From Streptomyces mayonensis (GTDB taxonomy: Bacteria; Actinomycetota; Actinomycetes; Streptomycetales; Streptomycetaceae): 64,000 nucleotides of DNA. The notes under the pieces were generated by a model that did no database searches, was not told the DNA's origin, and saw only the letters and a program-made list of their open reading frames with translations. Below, piece after piece: positions 42,214-52,921 of the stretch (positions are counted from its first letter, which is position 1; each line of letters opens with the position of its first letter). Location: contig NZ_JACBYP010000011.1 of assembly GCF_018982965.1 (NCBI RefSeq), forward strand, positions 51,307 to 115,306, in the 5' to 3' direction. The position numbers and the translations under genes are program-made.

Positions 42214-42546
42214 TCAGCCCCTGCGCCGCCGGGTCCGGCCCAGCGCGACCAGGCCCACGACGCCGACGACGACGAGCGCGACGGGCACGACCCGCTCCAG
42301 GCGGGGCGAGCCCTCCTCGTCCACGAACTGCGCCTTCACATCGCTGACCACCCGATTGGCCTGGACGTACGCCCGCCCGAGGGTGTGATCGACGCTGGAG
42401 GCGACCTTGGCCTTCGCGTCGTCCACGATCGTCTTCGGGTGCACCCGCATCCCGATCTCGTCCAGCGTCTCGGCCAGCACCTCGCGACGGCGCCTGATGT
42501 CCGCCTCGATCTGCGCCGGGGTTCTGATGTCCGACGTGTCCGCCAC
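42214..42546 (-). CDS. DUF3618 family protein
   Basis: 110 residues from GTG 42546 with GGAGG six bases upstream. RTPAQIEADIRRRREVLAET LDEIG is the DUF3618 motif; VVPVALVVVGVVGLVALGRT is a C-terminal membrane helix with a basic end (RRRRG). Such small tail-anchored proteins are widespread in actinobacteria and have no assigned role. The 5' end faces the divergent bcp gene. Confidence 0.85.
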   Translation of the reverse strand: MADTSDIRTPAQIEADIRRRREVLAETLDEIGMRVHPKTIVDDAKAKVASSVDHTLGRAYVQANRVVSDVKAQFVDEEGSPRLERVVPVALVVVGVVGLVALGRTRRRRG

Positions 42547-42638
42547 CGTACGCCTCCGAAGTCTCACGTCACTGTCCTGGACAGTCTGTCAGCTACTGGC
42601 CTCTCCGCACGGTCAGGACCCCCCGTTACGCTGTCCCG

Positions 42639-43106
42639 ATGAGCGAGCGACTCCAGCCCGGGGACCCGGCCCCGGCCTTCACCCTCCCGGACGCCGACGG
42701 CAACGAGGTGTCCCTGTCCGACCACAAGGGCCGCAAGGTCGTCGTCTACTTCTACCCTGCCGCCCTTACCCCCGGCTGCACGAAGCAGGCCTGCGACTTC
42801 ACGGACAACCTCGACCTGCTGGCGGGCGCCGGGTACGACGTGATCGGCATCTCCCCCGACAAGCCGGAGAAGCTCGCCAAGTTCCGCGACACCGAGTCCC
42901 TCCGGGTCACCCTCCTGTCCGACCCGGACAAGCAGGTCCTGGAGGCGTACAGCGCCTACGGCGAGAAGAAGAACTACGGCCGCACCTACCAGGGCGTCAT
43001 CCGCTCCACGATCGTGGTCGACGAGGAGGGCAAGGTCGAACGCGCCCTCTACAACGTCCGCGCCACGGGCCACGTAGCCAAGATCATCAAAGACCTGGGC
43101 ATCTGA
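42639..43106 (+). CDS. bcp: thioredoxin-dependent peroxiredoxin Bcp
   Basis: 155 residues. TPGCTKQACDFTDNLDLLAG holds the peroxidatic Cys and the resolving Cys five residues later, as in atypical 2-Cys Bcp/PrxQ enzymes that reduce hydroperoxides. The N-terminus LQPGDPAPAFTLPDADGNEV is standard. No ribosome site is seen; TACGCT lies close to the ATG as a possible -10, so the transcript may be leaderless. A hairpin (43120-43151) follows. Confidence 0.93.
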   Translation: MSERLQPGDPAPAFTLPDADGNEVSLSDHKGRKVVVYFYPAALTPGCTKQACDFTDNLDLLAGAGYDVIGISPDKPEKLAKFRDTESLRVTLLSDPDKQVLEAYSAYGEKKNYGRTYQGVIRSTIVVDEEGKVERALYNVRATGHVAKIIKDLGI

Positions 43107-43119
43107 GTCCCCTCCGACG

Positions 43120-43151
43120 GGGCCCGCACCGGACCTTTCCGGTACGGGCCC
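43120..43151. terminator. hairpin terminator after bcp
   Basis: GGGCCCG-C-ACCGGA pairs with TCCGGT-A-CGGGCCC, a 13-bp stem broken by one mismatch, 13 bp after the bcp stop. Confidence 0.75.
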
Positions 43152-43237
43152 TTCCGCATATCGCACGTGACTGTCCGATAACCGGTTCGTTACTCCGTAC
43201 GAGGCCGCGAACACGCGGCCGGAAACGGAGGGGCGTG

Positions 43238-43891
43238 ATGGGGTCGAGTGCGTACAGCCGGGAGCGGCTGGAGGAGGCCGCTCGGGGGGCACGGACGCTG
43301 TCGGAGGCGCTGGTGCGGTTGGGGGTGGATCCGAAGAGTTCGACGCGGCGGTATGTGCTGGGGCGAATGAAGAAGCTCGGGGTGGATGTGTCGCACTTCC
43401 AGCGCGAGGGGGTGAAGTGGACCAGAGAGATCCTTCAAGAAGCGGTCTCGGCCTCGACGAACATGTACGAGGTACTGCGGCATCTGGGACTGGACGCCGT
43501 CGGCGGACACCACACTCACATCAGTCGTCGGATCAAGGCGTACGGCATCGATGTGTCGCACTTCCGGGTGCCGTCCCGGCGCGGCGAGTCGCGCCGCCCG
43601 CGAACCCCCGAGGCCCTGCTCGTCGAGCAGGCGCCCGCTGCAGCCCGGCGCGTCCACAGCGACCGTCTTCGCTGGGCTATGGGGACACTCGGCGTTCCAG
43701 AGCAGTGCAGCCTCTGCGGCGTGCAGACGACCTGGCGCGGTCGACCGCTCCCGCTTGAAGTCGATCACATCGACGGCAACTGGCGAGACAACCGCATCCG
43801 AAACCTTCGGTTCCTGTGCCCCAACTGCCATTCAACGACGGACGAGTACCGAGGACGAGGCAAAGGGCGCGCCAAGGGAGCGTCCTCATGA
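43238..43891 (+). CDS. HNH endonuclease (first of a tandem pair)
   Basis: 217 residues, GGAGGGG before the ATG. The N-terminal part has two helix-turn-helix-like repeats ending in VSHF (YSRERLEEAARGARTLSEAL ... DVSHF; REILQEAVSASTNMYEVLRH ... DVSHF), probably for DNA binding. The C-terminus is an HNH nuclease: CSLCG, LEVDHIDGNWRDNRIRNLRF and CPNCHSTT give the catalytic His-Asn-His and the four zinc Cys. Codon choice is less GC-biased than in neighbours. The stop overlaps the paralogue's start. Confidence 0.88.
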   Translation: MGSSAYSRERLEEAARGARTLSEALVRLGVDPKSSTRRYVLGRMKKLGVDVSHFQREGVKWTREILQEAVSASTNMYEVLRHLGLDAVGGHHTHISRRIKAYGIDVSHFRVPSRRGESRRPRTPEALLVEQAPAAARRVHSDRLRWAMGTLGVPEQCSLCGVQTTWRGRPLPLEVDHIDGNWRDNRIRNLRFLCPNCHSTTDEYRGRGKGRAKGASS

Positions 43892-44598
43892 GCACCAGCG
43901 TCCAGTACTCCCGCGAGCGGCTCATGGAAGCTGCCGCTCAGTGTTCCGACGTCGACGAGGTCATCGCCTTCTTTGGCACCCAGCCCTACGCCACCTTGCG
44001 TCGCTACCTCACCCGCCGCTTCGCTCACTTCGGAATCAACATCTCGCACTTCAGGCCCGGGGGTAAGCGACCCCGCCCCTCGTCGAGCGAGTTGAGCGCT
44101 GCGGTCAGCGAGTCATCCTCGATCGCAGAGACCCTTCGCCGTCTGCAGCGCCCGGACAACGGCAGCCAACGCGCACTCTTGCGTCAGTGGGTCGACGAAG
44201 AGGGCCTGACCACCACTCACTTCTTGGGGCAGGCACATCAGCGCGGCAAATCCCGCCCGACGTTGGCCAAGAAGCCCGAGGAGGTTCTGGTCAAGCGGGA
44301 CGACGGCAATCGAACTCGAACTGCACCACTCCGCCGTGCACTCCGCGAGATCGGCGTGCCCGAGAAGTGCGTCGAGTGCGGCATCGGGACGGAGTGGCTC
44401 GGAAAGCCGATGACCCTGGAGGTCGATCACGTCAACGGGGATCGGAGTGACAACCGGCGCGAGAATCTGCAGTTGCTGTGTCCGAACTGTCACGCGACGA
44501 CCAGCACCTGGTGCAGGGGACGCTCAAGGCAACGTGCGACTCCCGGTACCATGGCAGACGCTGGCGGCGGTGGCGCAACGGCGACGCAGCAGACTTAG
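43888..44598 (+). CDS. HNH endonuclease (second of a tandem pair), overlapping tRNA-Leu
   Basis: 236 residues, coupled by ATGA to the first. It shares the plan: YSRERLMEAAAQCSDVDEVI ... NISHF, then VPEKCVECGIGTEW, MTLEVDHVNGDRSDNRRENL and CPNCHATT. The zinc Cys and the HNH core residues are intact. The C-terminal ~35 residues (RQRATPGTMADAGGGGATAT) look unnatural because the frame enters the tRNA gene; the TAG stop is the tRNA anticodon itself. Roles could be defence, homing or mobile-element restriction. The earlier, natural end may have been lost. Confidence 0.85.
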   Translation: MSTSVQYSRERLMEAAAQCSDVDEVIAFFGTQPYATLRRYLTRRFAHFGINISHFRPGGKRPRPSSSELSAAVSESSSIAETLRRLQRPDNGSQRALLRQWVDEEGLTTTHFLGQAHQRGKSRPTLAKKPEEVLVKRDDGNRTRTAPLRRALREIGVPEKCVECGIGTEWLGKPMTLEVDHVNGDRSDNRRENLQLLCPNCHATTSTWCRGRSRQRATPGTMADAGGGGATATQQT

Positions 44599-44647
44599 GA
44601 TCTGTGGCCCCTGACCGGGCTTGAGGGTTCGAATCCCTTCCGCCGCA
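44564..44647 (+). tRNA. tRNA-Leu (anticodon TAG)
   Basis: The acceptor stem GCGGCGG (44564-44570) pairs with CCGCCGC (44640-44646), discriminator A at 44647. The anticodon stem-loop is CAGA-CTTAGGA-TCTG with TAG at the centre. A long variable arm (CCCCTGACCGGGC region) and GGTTCGAATCC T loop fit a class II Leu tRNA. CCA is not encoded. The 5' third lies within the HNH frame. Confidence 0.93.
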
Positions 44648-44651
44648 CGGG

Positions 44652-44689
44652 AACGGCCTGCAAATCCAAAGAGGATGCGCAGGCCGTTT
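44652..44689. terminator. hairpin after tRNA-Leu
   Basis: AACGGCCTGC pairs with GCAGGCCGTT around a 17-base loop and is followed by TGT. It probably terminates the tRNA transcript and the convergent rdgB transcript. Confidence 0.7.
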
Positions 44690-44701
44690 GTCGTGGGCGC
44701 C

Positions 44702-45304
44702 TCAGCCCACCAGCTCCCGTACCGCCGGCACCAGCGCCCTGAACGCCTTCCCCCGGTGGCTGATGGCGTTCTTCTCCTCCGCCGTCAGTTCCGCGCAGGT
44801 CCGTGTCTCGCCGTCCGGCTGGAGGATCGGGTCGTAGCCGAAGCCTCCCGTGCCGGCGGGGGCGTGGCGGAGGGTGCCTCGGAGTTGGCCCTCGACCACG
44901 TGTTCCGTGCCGTCGGGGAGGGCCAGGGCTGCCGCGCAGGCGAAGTGGGCGGCCCGGTGTTCGGCGGGGATGTCGGAGAGCTGGGCGAGGAGGAGGTCGA
45001 GGTTGGCCTTGTCGTCGCCGTGGCGGCCGGACCAGCGGGCCGAGAAGATGCCCGGCGCGCCGTTCAGGACGTCGACGCAGAGGCCGGAGTCGTCGGCGAC
45101 GGCGGGGAGGCCGGTGGCGCGGGCGAGGGCGTGGGCCTTGAGGAGGGCGTTCTCGGCGAAGGTGACGCCGGTCTCCTTGACGTCGGGGATCTCGGGGTAG
45201 GCGTCCGCGCCGACGAGGTCGTGGGGCAGGTCCGCGTCGGCGAGGATGGCCTTCAGTTCGGTGATCTTGCCGGCGTTGCGGGTGGCGAGGATGAGGCGGG
45301 TCAT
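44702..45304 (-). CDS. rdgB: non-canonical purine NTP pyrophosphatase (RdgB/HAM1)
   Basis: 200 residues. MTRLILATRNAGKITELKAI is the HAM1 N-terminal motif with the substrate Lys, VADDSGLCVDVLNGAPGIFS the metal and base-recognition region, and GGFGYDPILQPDG with SHRGKAFRAL completes the pocket. The enzyme removes ITP, dITP and XTP. It is grouped with rph (46 kb), a common pairing in bacteria, with a small lipoprotein gene between. Confidence 0.95.
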   Translation of the reverse strand: MTRLILATRNAGKITELKAILADADLPHDLVGADAYPEIPDVKETGVTFAENALLKAHALARATGLPAVADDSGLCVDVLNGAPGIFSARWSGRHGDDKANLDLLLAQLSDIPAEHRAAHFACAAALALPDGTEHVVEGQLRGTLRHAPAGTGGFGYDPILQPDGETRTCAELTAEEKNAISHRGKAFRALVPAVRELVG

Positions 45305-45377
45305 GGGGTCAGTATTCCGGACCTCGCGGGCCCTTCCCTTGTGCGGCCCTTGTGCGGCCCTTCTGCGGTCCGTCCTC

Positions 45378-45785
45378 CTATGGTGTGCAGACCTTGGTGA
45401 GTTCGCCGGCCGCGTCGGTGACGGGGCTGAGGTCGGGGGTGGTGTCGCCGTTCTCGACGGAGGTGCGGACGTTGTCGACGGCCTTGCCGAGGTCGTCGAC
45501 GGCTTCGTTGACGTCGGCGTTGTCGGTCTTGTCGCCGATTTTGCCGAGGTTGTTGTCTATGGAGTCGAGGGACTCCTCCAGCTGGGTCGGGTCGTCGGAG
45601 GCGCTTTCGACGGCCTGCTGGAGTTCGGTGACGCTGTCGGCGATGGCGTCGGCCGTGCGGACGCAGTCGAGTGCCTTGTCGACGGCGTCGCAGCCGGTGG
45701 TGAGGCCGACCGTCAGGGCGACGGCCGCCAGGGTGGCGGCTGCGGTGGCGGTGCGGCGATGGCTGCGGTGGCGGCTCACGGCCAT
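45378..45785 (-). CDS. small secreted lipoprotein-like protein
   Basis: 135 residues. A basic start and hydrophobic segment (TATAAATLAAVALTVGLTTGC) end in a lipobox-like LTTGC. The mature part is acidic and helical (ADSVTELQQAVESASDDPTQ, LEESLDSIDNNLGKIGDKTD), with Cys residues at both ends. It looks like a coiled-coil surface lipoprotein. Function is unknown; the location between rdgB and rph is probably incidental. Confidence 0.75.
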   Translation of the reverse strand: MAVSRHRSHRRTATAAATLAAVALTVGLTTGCDAVDKALDCVRTADAIADSVTELQQAVESASDDPTQLEESLDSIDNNLGKIGDKTDNADVNEAVDDLGKAVDNVRTSVENGDTTPDLSPVTDAAGELTKVCTP

Positions 45786-45958
45786 GGGTCTCGGTCCTCC
45801 CCTGGGACAGGGCCGGGTGGCCCGGGTGCGGTGCGGCGCCGGGCGTACGGCGGGTGGTGCCGTACGCCCGTGGTGTCGCTGTACTGCTAGGGACGCGGTC
45901 CCGGGCCGGTGAGTTGCGCCGGTGGGGCCCTTTCCTTGATGCCCCTTTGGCGTGCCGT

Positions 45959-46696
<738 letters not shown>

Positions 46697-46819
46697 GCGG
46701 GGCAGCCTAGCGGCCCGTGTGGAAGGGGCCTTTCCCGCTGTGGAAGTGCGGTGGGGAAGGCCCCTTGGGTGGGGGTGTGGGCCGCGGCGGGCGGGCGGGG
46801 GTGGGGGCCGGGGTGGGTT

Positions 46820-47053
46820 CTACATCATGTCTTCGATTTCGGTGGCGATCGGGTCGGCGTCGGTGCCGATGACGACCTGGATGGCGGTGCCCATCTTGAC
46901 GACGCCGTGGGCGCCGGCGGCTTTGAGGGCGGCTTCGTTGACCAGCTCGGGGTCGTTGACCTCGGTGCGGAGGCGGGTGATGCAGCCTTCGACCTCTTCG
47001 ATGTTGTCGATGCCGCCGAGGCCGGCGACGATCTTCTCAGCCTTGCTGGCCAT
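46820..47053 (-). CDS. nagF: PTS GlcNAc-specific EIIB component (NagF)
   Basis: 77 residues from the ATG at 47053 (GGGAG upstream). IDNIEEVEGCITRLRTEVND carries the phosphorylated Cys (residue 24) of glucose-family EIIB domains, and KAAGAHGVVKMGTAIQVVIG the rest of the fold. It passes phosphate from EIIA to incoming sugar together with the EIIC proteins encoded divergently. No EIIA lies in the window. A DasR-type site lies in the shared spacer with nagE1. Confidence 0.9.
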   Translation of the reverse strand: MASKAEKIVAGLGGIDNIEEVEGCITRLRTEVNDPELVNEAALKAAGAHGVVKMGTAIQVVIGTDADPIATEIEDMM

Positions 47054-47173
47054 GTCGTTTCTCCCTGGTCCGAACCGCTTTGTCGCAGTAACCCACAGTT
47101 GGCCCATCTTCGCGAGCGGTCATGCGGCGGGTGCCGAATGATGGCGTCACGACGGCGGTGCCGTCCGCCGACT

Positions 47174-47189
47174 GGTGGTCTACACCAGT
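47174..47189. promoter_or_regulatory. DasR-responsive element (dre) between nagF and nagE1
   Basis: GGTGGTCTACACCAGT closely follows the dre consensus (ACTGGTCTAGACCAGT). It sits between the divergent nagF and nagE1 starts, where GlcN-6-P-responsive DasR would repress both. Confidence 0.8.
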
Positions 47190-47225
47190 GTACCGGCGGG
47201 CGGATGGCGACCGGAGGGAGACCGG

Positions 47226-48521
47226 ATGAGTTCCGTCAGTGCGGCCGGTTCCGCCCGGGTCCGCTGGAACAGGGCGTTCCAGGGGCTGCAGAAGATGGGG
47301 CGGAGTCTTCAGTTGCCCATCGCGGTCCTGCCCGCTGCCGGGATTCTCAATCGGCTGGGGCAGCCGGATGTGTTCGGGGACGACGGTCTGGGCTGGTCGG
47401 CCGTGTCGAAGGTGATGACGGGTGCGGGTGGTGCGCTGCTGGACGGTTCGTTGGGGTTGCCGTTGTTGTTCTGTGTGGGTGTGGCCATCGGGATGGCGCG
47501 GAAGGCGGACGGTTCGACGGCGCTGGCGGCGGTGGCGGGGTTCCTCGTCTACTACAACGTGCTGCGGCAGTTTCCGGAGGACTGTCCGGAGGGGTCGACG
47601 GCGGTGCCGCAGGTCGGGTGCCGGCCGTCCGGTGGTGATGGTGAGGTGACGGCGTTCGTCTTCCAGAATCCGGGGGTGTTCGGCGGCATTGTGATGGGGT
47701 TGCTGACGGCGTACTTCTGGCAGCGTTTCCACCGGACGAGGCTGGTGGACTGGCTGGGGTTCTTCAACGGGCGCCGTCTGGTGCCGATCGTCATGGCGTT
47801 CACGGCGATCGTGTTCGCGGCGTTGTGTCTGTGGGTGTGGCCGCCGGTGGGTGACGCGCTGGAGAGTTTCAGTGACTGGTTGACGGGGATCGGTGCGTGG
47901 GGTGCGGGGGTGTATGGGCTGGCGAACCGGGCGTTGCTGGTGATCGGTCTGCATCAGTTTTTGAACGTGCCGATGTGGTTCCAGTTCGGTTCGTACACGA
48001 AGCCGGACGGCTCGGTGGTGCACGGTGACATCAACATGTTCCTGGCGGGTGATCCGGAGGCGGGTCAGTTCACGACGGGTTTCTTCCCGATCATGATGTT
48101 CGCGCTGCCGGCGGCGGCGCTGGCGATCACGCACTGTGCGAAGCCGCATCGCCGCAAGGAGGTGGGCGGTCTGATGCTGTCGGTGGCACTGACGTCGTTC
48201 GTGACGGGGATCACGGAGCCGTTGGAGTACTCGTTCCTCTTCGTCGCGCCGCTTCTGTATGCGGTGCACGTGGTGTTGACGGGGGTGTCGATGGCGGTGA
48301 CGTGGGCGCTGGGGGTGAAGGACGGGTTCAGTTTCTCGGCGGGGCTGATCGACTACGTCATCAACTGGAATCTGGCGACGAAGCCGTGGCTGATCGTGCC
48401 GGTCGGGTTGTGCTTCGCGGTGGTGTATTACGCGGTGTTCCGGTTCGCGATCACGAGGTTCGACCTGAGGACTCCGGGGCGGGAGCCCGAGGAGGAGGTG
48501 GAGGACGTCGCGAAGGGGTAG
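47226..48521 (+). CDS. nagE1: PTS EIIC sugar permease, NagE1-like
   Basis: 431 residues with GGAGG before the ATG. Ten or so membrane helices and the GlcNAc/glucose EIIC signatures are seen: LQLPIAVLPAAGILNRLGQP, IGMARKADGSTALAAVAGFL, ANRALLVIGLHQFLNVPMWF and SFVTGITEPLEYSFLFVAPL. It has no fused EIIB, which is encoded by nagF. In S. coelicolor the paralogue nagE2 is the main GlcNAc permease, so this copy may have another or redundant substrate. It is less GC-skewed in codon use than nagE2. Confidence 0.9.
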   Translation: MSSVSAAGSARVRWNRAFQGLQKMGRSLQLPIAVLPAAGILNRLGQPDVFGDDGLGWSAVSKVMTGAGGALLDGSLGLPLLFCVGVAIGMARKADGSTALAAVAGFLVYYNVLRQFPEDCPEGSTAVPQVGCRPSGGDGEVTAFVFQNPGVFGGIVMGLLTAYFWQRFHRTRLVDWLGFFNGRRLVPIVMAFTAIVFAALCLWVWPPVGDALESFSDWLTGIGAWGAGVYGLANRALLVIGLHQFLNVPMWFQFGSYTKPDGSVVHGDINMFLAGDPEAGQFTTGFFPIMMFALPAAALAITHCAKPHRRKEVGGLMLSVALTSFVTGITEPLEYSFLFVAPLLYAVHVVLTGVSMAVTWALGVKDGFSFSAGLIDYVINWNLATKPWLIVPVGLCFAVVYYAVFRFAITRFDLRTPGREPEEEVEDVAKG

Positions 48522-48551
48522 TCCTCGCGTATTCTTGGGTGTGTGGTCTTG

Positions 48552-48589
48552 CGAAGGCCCCCGGACGACCGGTCGTCCGGGGGCCTTCG
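48552..48589. terminator. perfect palindromic terminator after nagE1
   Basis: CGAAGGCCCCCGGACGACC is followed immediately by its exact reverse complement, 19 bp per arm without a loop, 30 bp after the nagE1 stop. Confidence 0.8.
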
Positions 48590-48660
48590 GCGCGCGCACT
48601 GCGCGTAGTGCGGCGGTAGCGGAATTACGGGTTCCTTACGCCGCCTTCATCGTGCTACAA

Positions 48661-48692
48661 CAGGTCTACACCACTGAGTGGTGTAGACCACC
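48661..48692. promoter_or_regulatory. two abutting dre sites upstream of nagE2
   Basis: CAGGTCTACACCACTG (48661-48676) and AGTGGTGTAGACCACC (48677-48692) are both dre-like. Together they form a 13-1-13 perfect palindrome (48663-48689) ending 15 bp before the GTG start. Confidence 0.85.
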
Positions 48693-48707
48693 ATGATGGA
48701 GGAAGTT

Positions 48708-49973
<1,266 letters not shown>

Positions 49974-50000
49974 CCACCCGCCCACCCGCACACGGCCCCG

Positions 50001-50062
50001 CGCCCGGACAGCACGGAAGCCCCGGAGGTGTCACCCTCCGGGGCTTCCGTGCTGTCCGGGCG
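50001..50062. terminator. 28-bp perfect stem-loop terminator after nagE2
   Basis: CGCCCGGACAGCACGGAAGC plus CCCGGAGG pairs fully with 50035-50062 around a six-base loop. It probably stops both nagE2 and the convergent MBL gene transcript. Confidence 0.85.
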
Positions 50063-50096
50063 TCGTCCGGGCGTTCTGTTCTCCGGTGGCGGCCGG

Positions 50097-50849
50097 TCAG
50101 ATCTCGTACACCGCGCCCGCCGCGGCGACTTCCACCGGCCCGGCGTAGACCTCGCGCGCGTCGGCCAGGTTGGCCCCGGGGTCGGTCCACGGCGGGATGT
50201 GGGTGAGGACCAGGCGGCGGGCGCCGGCACGGGCGGCGGTCTGGCCCGCCTCGCGGCCGTTGAGGTGCAGGTCGGGAATGTCCTCCTTGCCGTGCGTGAA
50301 GGCGGCCTCGCACAGGAACAGGTCGCTGTCGCGGGCGAGTTCGTCCAGCACGGGGGTGACTCCCGTGTCGCCGGAGTACGTCAGTGAGCGGCCGCCGTGC
50401 TCGACGCGGACGGCGTAGGCCTCCACGGGGTGGGCCACCCGCTCGGTGTGCACGGTGAAGGGGCCGACCTCGAACGTGGACGGCTTGACCGTGTGGAAGT
50501 CGAACACCTCGCTCATGGAGGAGGCGGAGGGGGTGTCGGCGTAGGCGGTGGTCAGCCGGTGCTCGGTGCCCTCGGGTCCGTAGACCGGGAGGGGCGCGCA
50601 GCGGCCGCCGTCGTGCCGGTAGTAGCGCGCCACGAAGTAGGCGCACATGTCGATGCAGTGGTCGGCGTGCAGATGGCTGAGGAAGATCGCGTCGAGGTCG
50701 TAGAGACCGCAGTGGCGCTGCAGCTCGCCGAGGGCGCCGTTGCCCATGTCGAGAAGCAGCCGGAAGCCGTCGGCCTCGACGAGGTAGCTCGAGCAGGCCG
50801 ATTCCGCGGACGGGAACGACCCCGAGCAGCCGACGACGGTGAGCTTCAT
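50097..50849 (-). CDS. MBL-fold metallo-hydrolase, RNase Z/cAMP-PDE-like
   Basis: 250 residues from the ATG at 50849. MKLTVVGCSGSFPSAESACS begins the metallo-beta-lactamase fold. FLSHLHADHCIDMCAYFVAR contains the HxHxDH zinc motif, and SGDTGVTPVLDELA with LVLTHIPPW supplies further ligands. The sequence resembles the elaC/cyclic-nucleotide phosphodiesterase branch. It lacks the long exosite arm of RNase Z, so a small-molecule phosphodiesterase is as likely as a tRNA 3' nuclease. Confidence 0.88.
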   Translation of the reverse strand: MKLTVVGCSGSFPSAESACSSYLVEADGFRLLLDMGNGALGELQRHCGLYDLDAIFLSHLHADHCIDMCAYFVARYYRHDGGRCAPLPVYGPEGTEHRLTTAYADTPSASSMSEVFDFHTVKPSTFEVGPFTVHTERVAHPVEAYAVRVEHGGRSLTYSGDTGVTPVLDELARDSDLFLCEAAFTHGKEDIPDLHLNGREAGQTAARAGARRLVLTHIPPWTDPGANLADAREVYAGPVEVAAAGAVYEI

Positions 50850-51052
50850 GAAGCAGAAACCTCCGCTGGCGCGTGTGGAGAGACGGGGGTCGTGCGGTTC
50901 GTCGAGCGTAAGGCGCAAAACCTTCGGTCGCTCCTCCGCCAGGGGCCGTTGTGGGGGAACTCACCTGCGGTGTCACCGGTTCGGCTGGATCCGGGGCTCG
51001 CGGGGCCGTGGAAGGGGCGCGCGGGGAGAGTGCACGCCGGTACCGTCTCGGT

Positions 51053-51535
51053 ATGGACGCGTCCTGGTGGCTCGCCTTCGCGGCGGTGGTTCTGCTCGCC
51101 CTCGTCGCCACGGTCGTCGACGGCTGGGGGCGGGGGCGGCGCTCCTCCCGGCCGGGTGGCGGACGGCGCCCGGGTGGCGGACGGCGCCCGCCGGGGCGGC
51201 CGGCGGGTCCGCGGGGGCGGGTGCCGCGGCCGCGGCCCGCGGAGATCTGGTGGGCGAACGTGCCGTACGAGGACTCCGGCGGCGCGAAGGACCGGCCGTG
51301 TCTGGTGCTGTCGGTGCGCGGGCGGCGGGTGCTGGTGGCGAAGATCACCAGTCGGCGGCGGGACGACCGCAGCGGTGTGATCACGCTGCCGCCGGGGTCG
51401 GTCGGGGACGCGCGGGGGCGGACGAGTTTCCTGGAGACCGACGAGCTGCGCCGGGTGCCGGTGGGTGACTTCCGGCGCCGGGTGGGGGTGGTGGACCCGG
51501 CCCTGTGGGACCGGGTCCGTCACCTCGCGCGGTAG
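51053..51535 (+). CDS. membrane-anchored PemK/MazF-fold protein
   Basis: 160 residues. DASWWLAFAAVVLLALVATV forms an N-terminal membrane helix, a basic Gly/Arg/Pro linker follows (residues 26-60), and then a PemK/MazF domain: RPRPAEIWWANVPYEDSGGA, KDRPCLVLSVRGRRVLVAKI, and TSFLETDELRRVPVGDFRRR. MazF toxins cut RNA, and normally have an antitoxin gene in front; none is present here and the anchor is unusual. It may be a housekeeping member of the fold rather than a toxin. Confidence 0.8.
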   Translation: MDASWWLAFAAVVLLALVATVVDGWGRGRRSSRPGGGRRPGGGRRPPGRPAGPRGRVPRPRPAEIWWANVPYEDSGGAKDRPCLVLSVRGRRVLVAKITSRRRDDRSGVITLPPGSVGDARGRTSFLETDELRRVPVGDFRRRVGVVDPALWDRVRHLAR

Positions 51536-51586
51536 GGCTCCGTCAGGTTGCGTCCGGGCCCGGAGCCGGCCCCCTTCGGGTTTCCC

Positions 51587-52543
<957 letters not shown>

Positions 52544-52822
52544 TCAGGCCATGCCGCCGGCCACGGCCGGCAGGATCGTGATGTTGTCGCCGTCGCTGAG
52601 CTTGGTGTTGATGCCGTCCAGGAAGCGGACGTCCTCGTCGTTCAGGTAGACGTTGACGAAGCGGCGCAGCTGGTCCCCGTCCACGATGCGGGCCTGGATG
52701 CCCGTGTGCCGGGTCTCGAGGTCGGCGAAGAGCTTGGCGAGGGTGTCCCCGGTGCCCTCCACCGCCTTCTGACCGTCGGTGTACTGGCGGAGGATGGTCG
52801 GGATGCGGACCTCGATGGCCAT
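52544..52822 (-). CDS. cysO: MoaD/ubiquitin-like sulfur carrier CysO
   Basis: 92 residues from the ATG at 52822. MAIEVRIPTILRQYTDGQKA and LNDEDVRFLDGINTKLSDGD show the beta-grasp fold, and the C-terminus reads ILPAVAGGMA. Thiocarboxylation needs a terminal Gly-Gly, so the last Met-Ala must be removed first, most likely by the adjacent JAMM protease. It is followed by cysM and preceded by a small leader peptide. Confidence 0.92.
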   Translation of the reverse strand: MAIEVRIPTILRQYTDGQKAVEGTGDTLAKLFADLETRHTGIQARIVDGDQLRRFVNVYLNDEDVRFLDGINTKLSDGDNITILPAVAGGMA

Positions 52823-52921
52823 GGCTGAGGGCTCCTGTCGGGAGTTCGGGGTGGGTTCTGTGGGCGCGCGGCGGCACACGGCAGCCCGCCGCGGCTCACG
52901 GCCGACGGCGGCAGCGGACGA

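Noticed and set aside
43238..44698. Integrated element with att site at tRNA-Leu
   Set aside because: I found no integrase gene and no repeated copy of the tRNA 3' end within the window, so only an association with the tRNA is reported.
48693..48707. ATG start for nagE2 at 48693
   Set aside because: It lies directly at the operator end and lacks a ribosome site; GTG 48708 follows GGAGGAA.
51053..51535. Type II toxin-antitoxin locus
   Set aside because: The PemK-like gene has no small antitoxin gene before or after it, so a toxin-antitoxin pair is not claimed.
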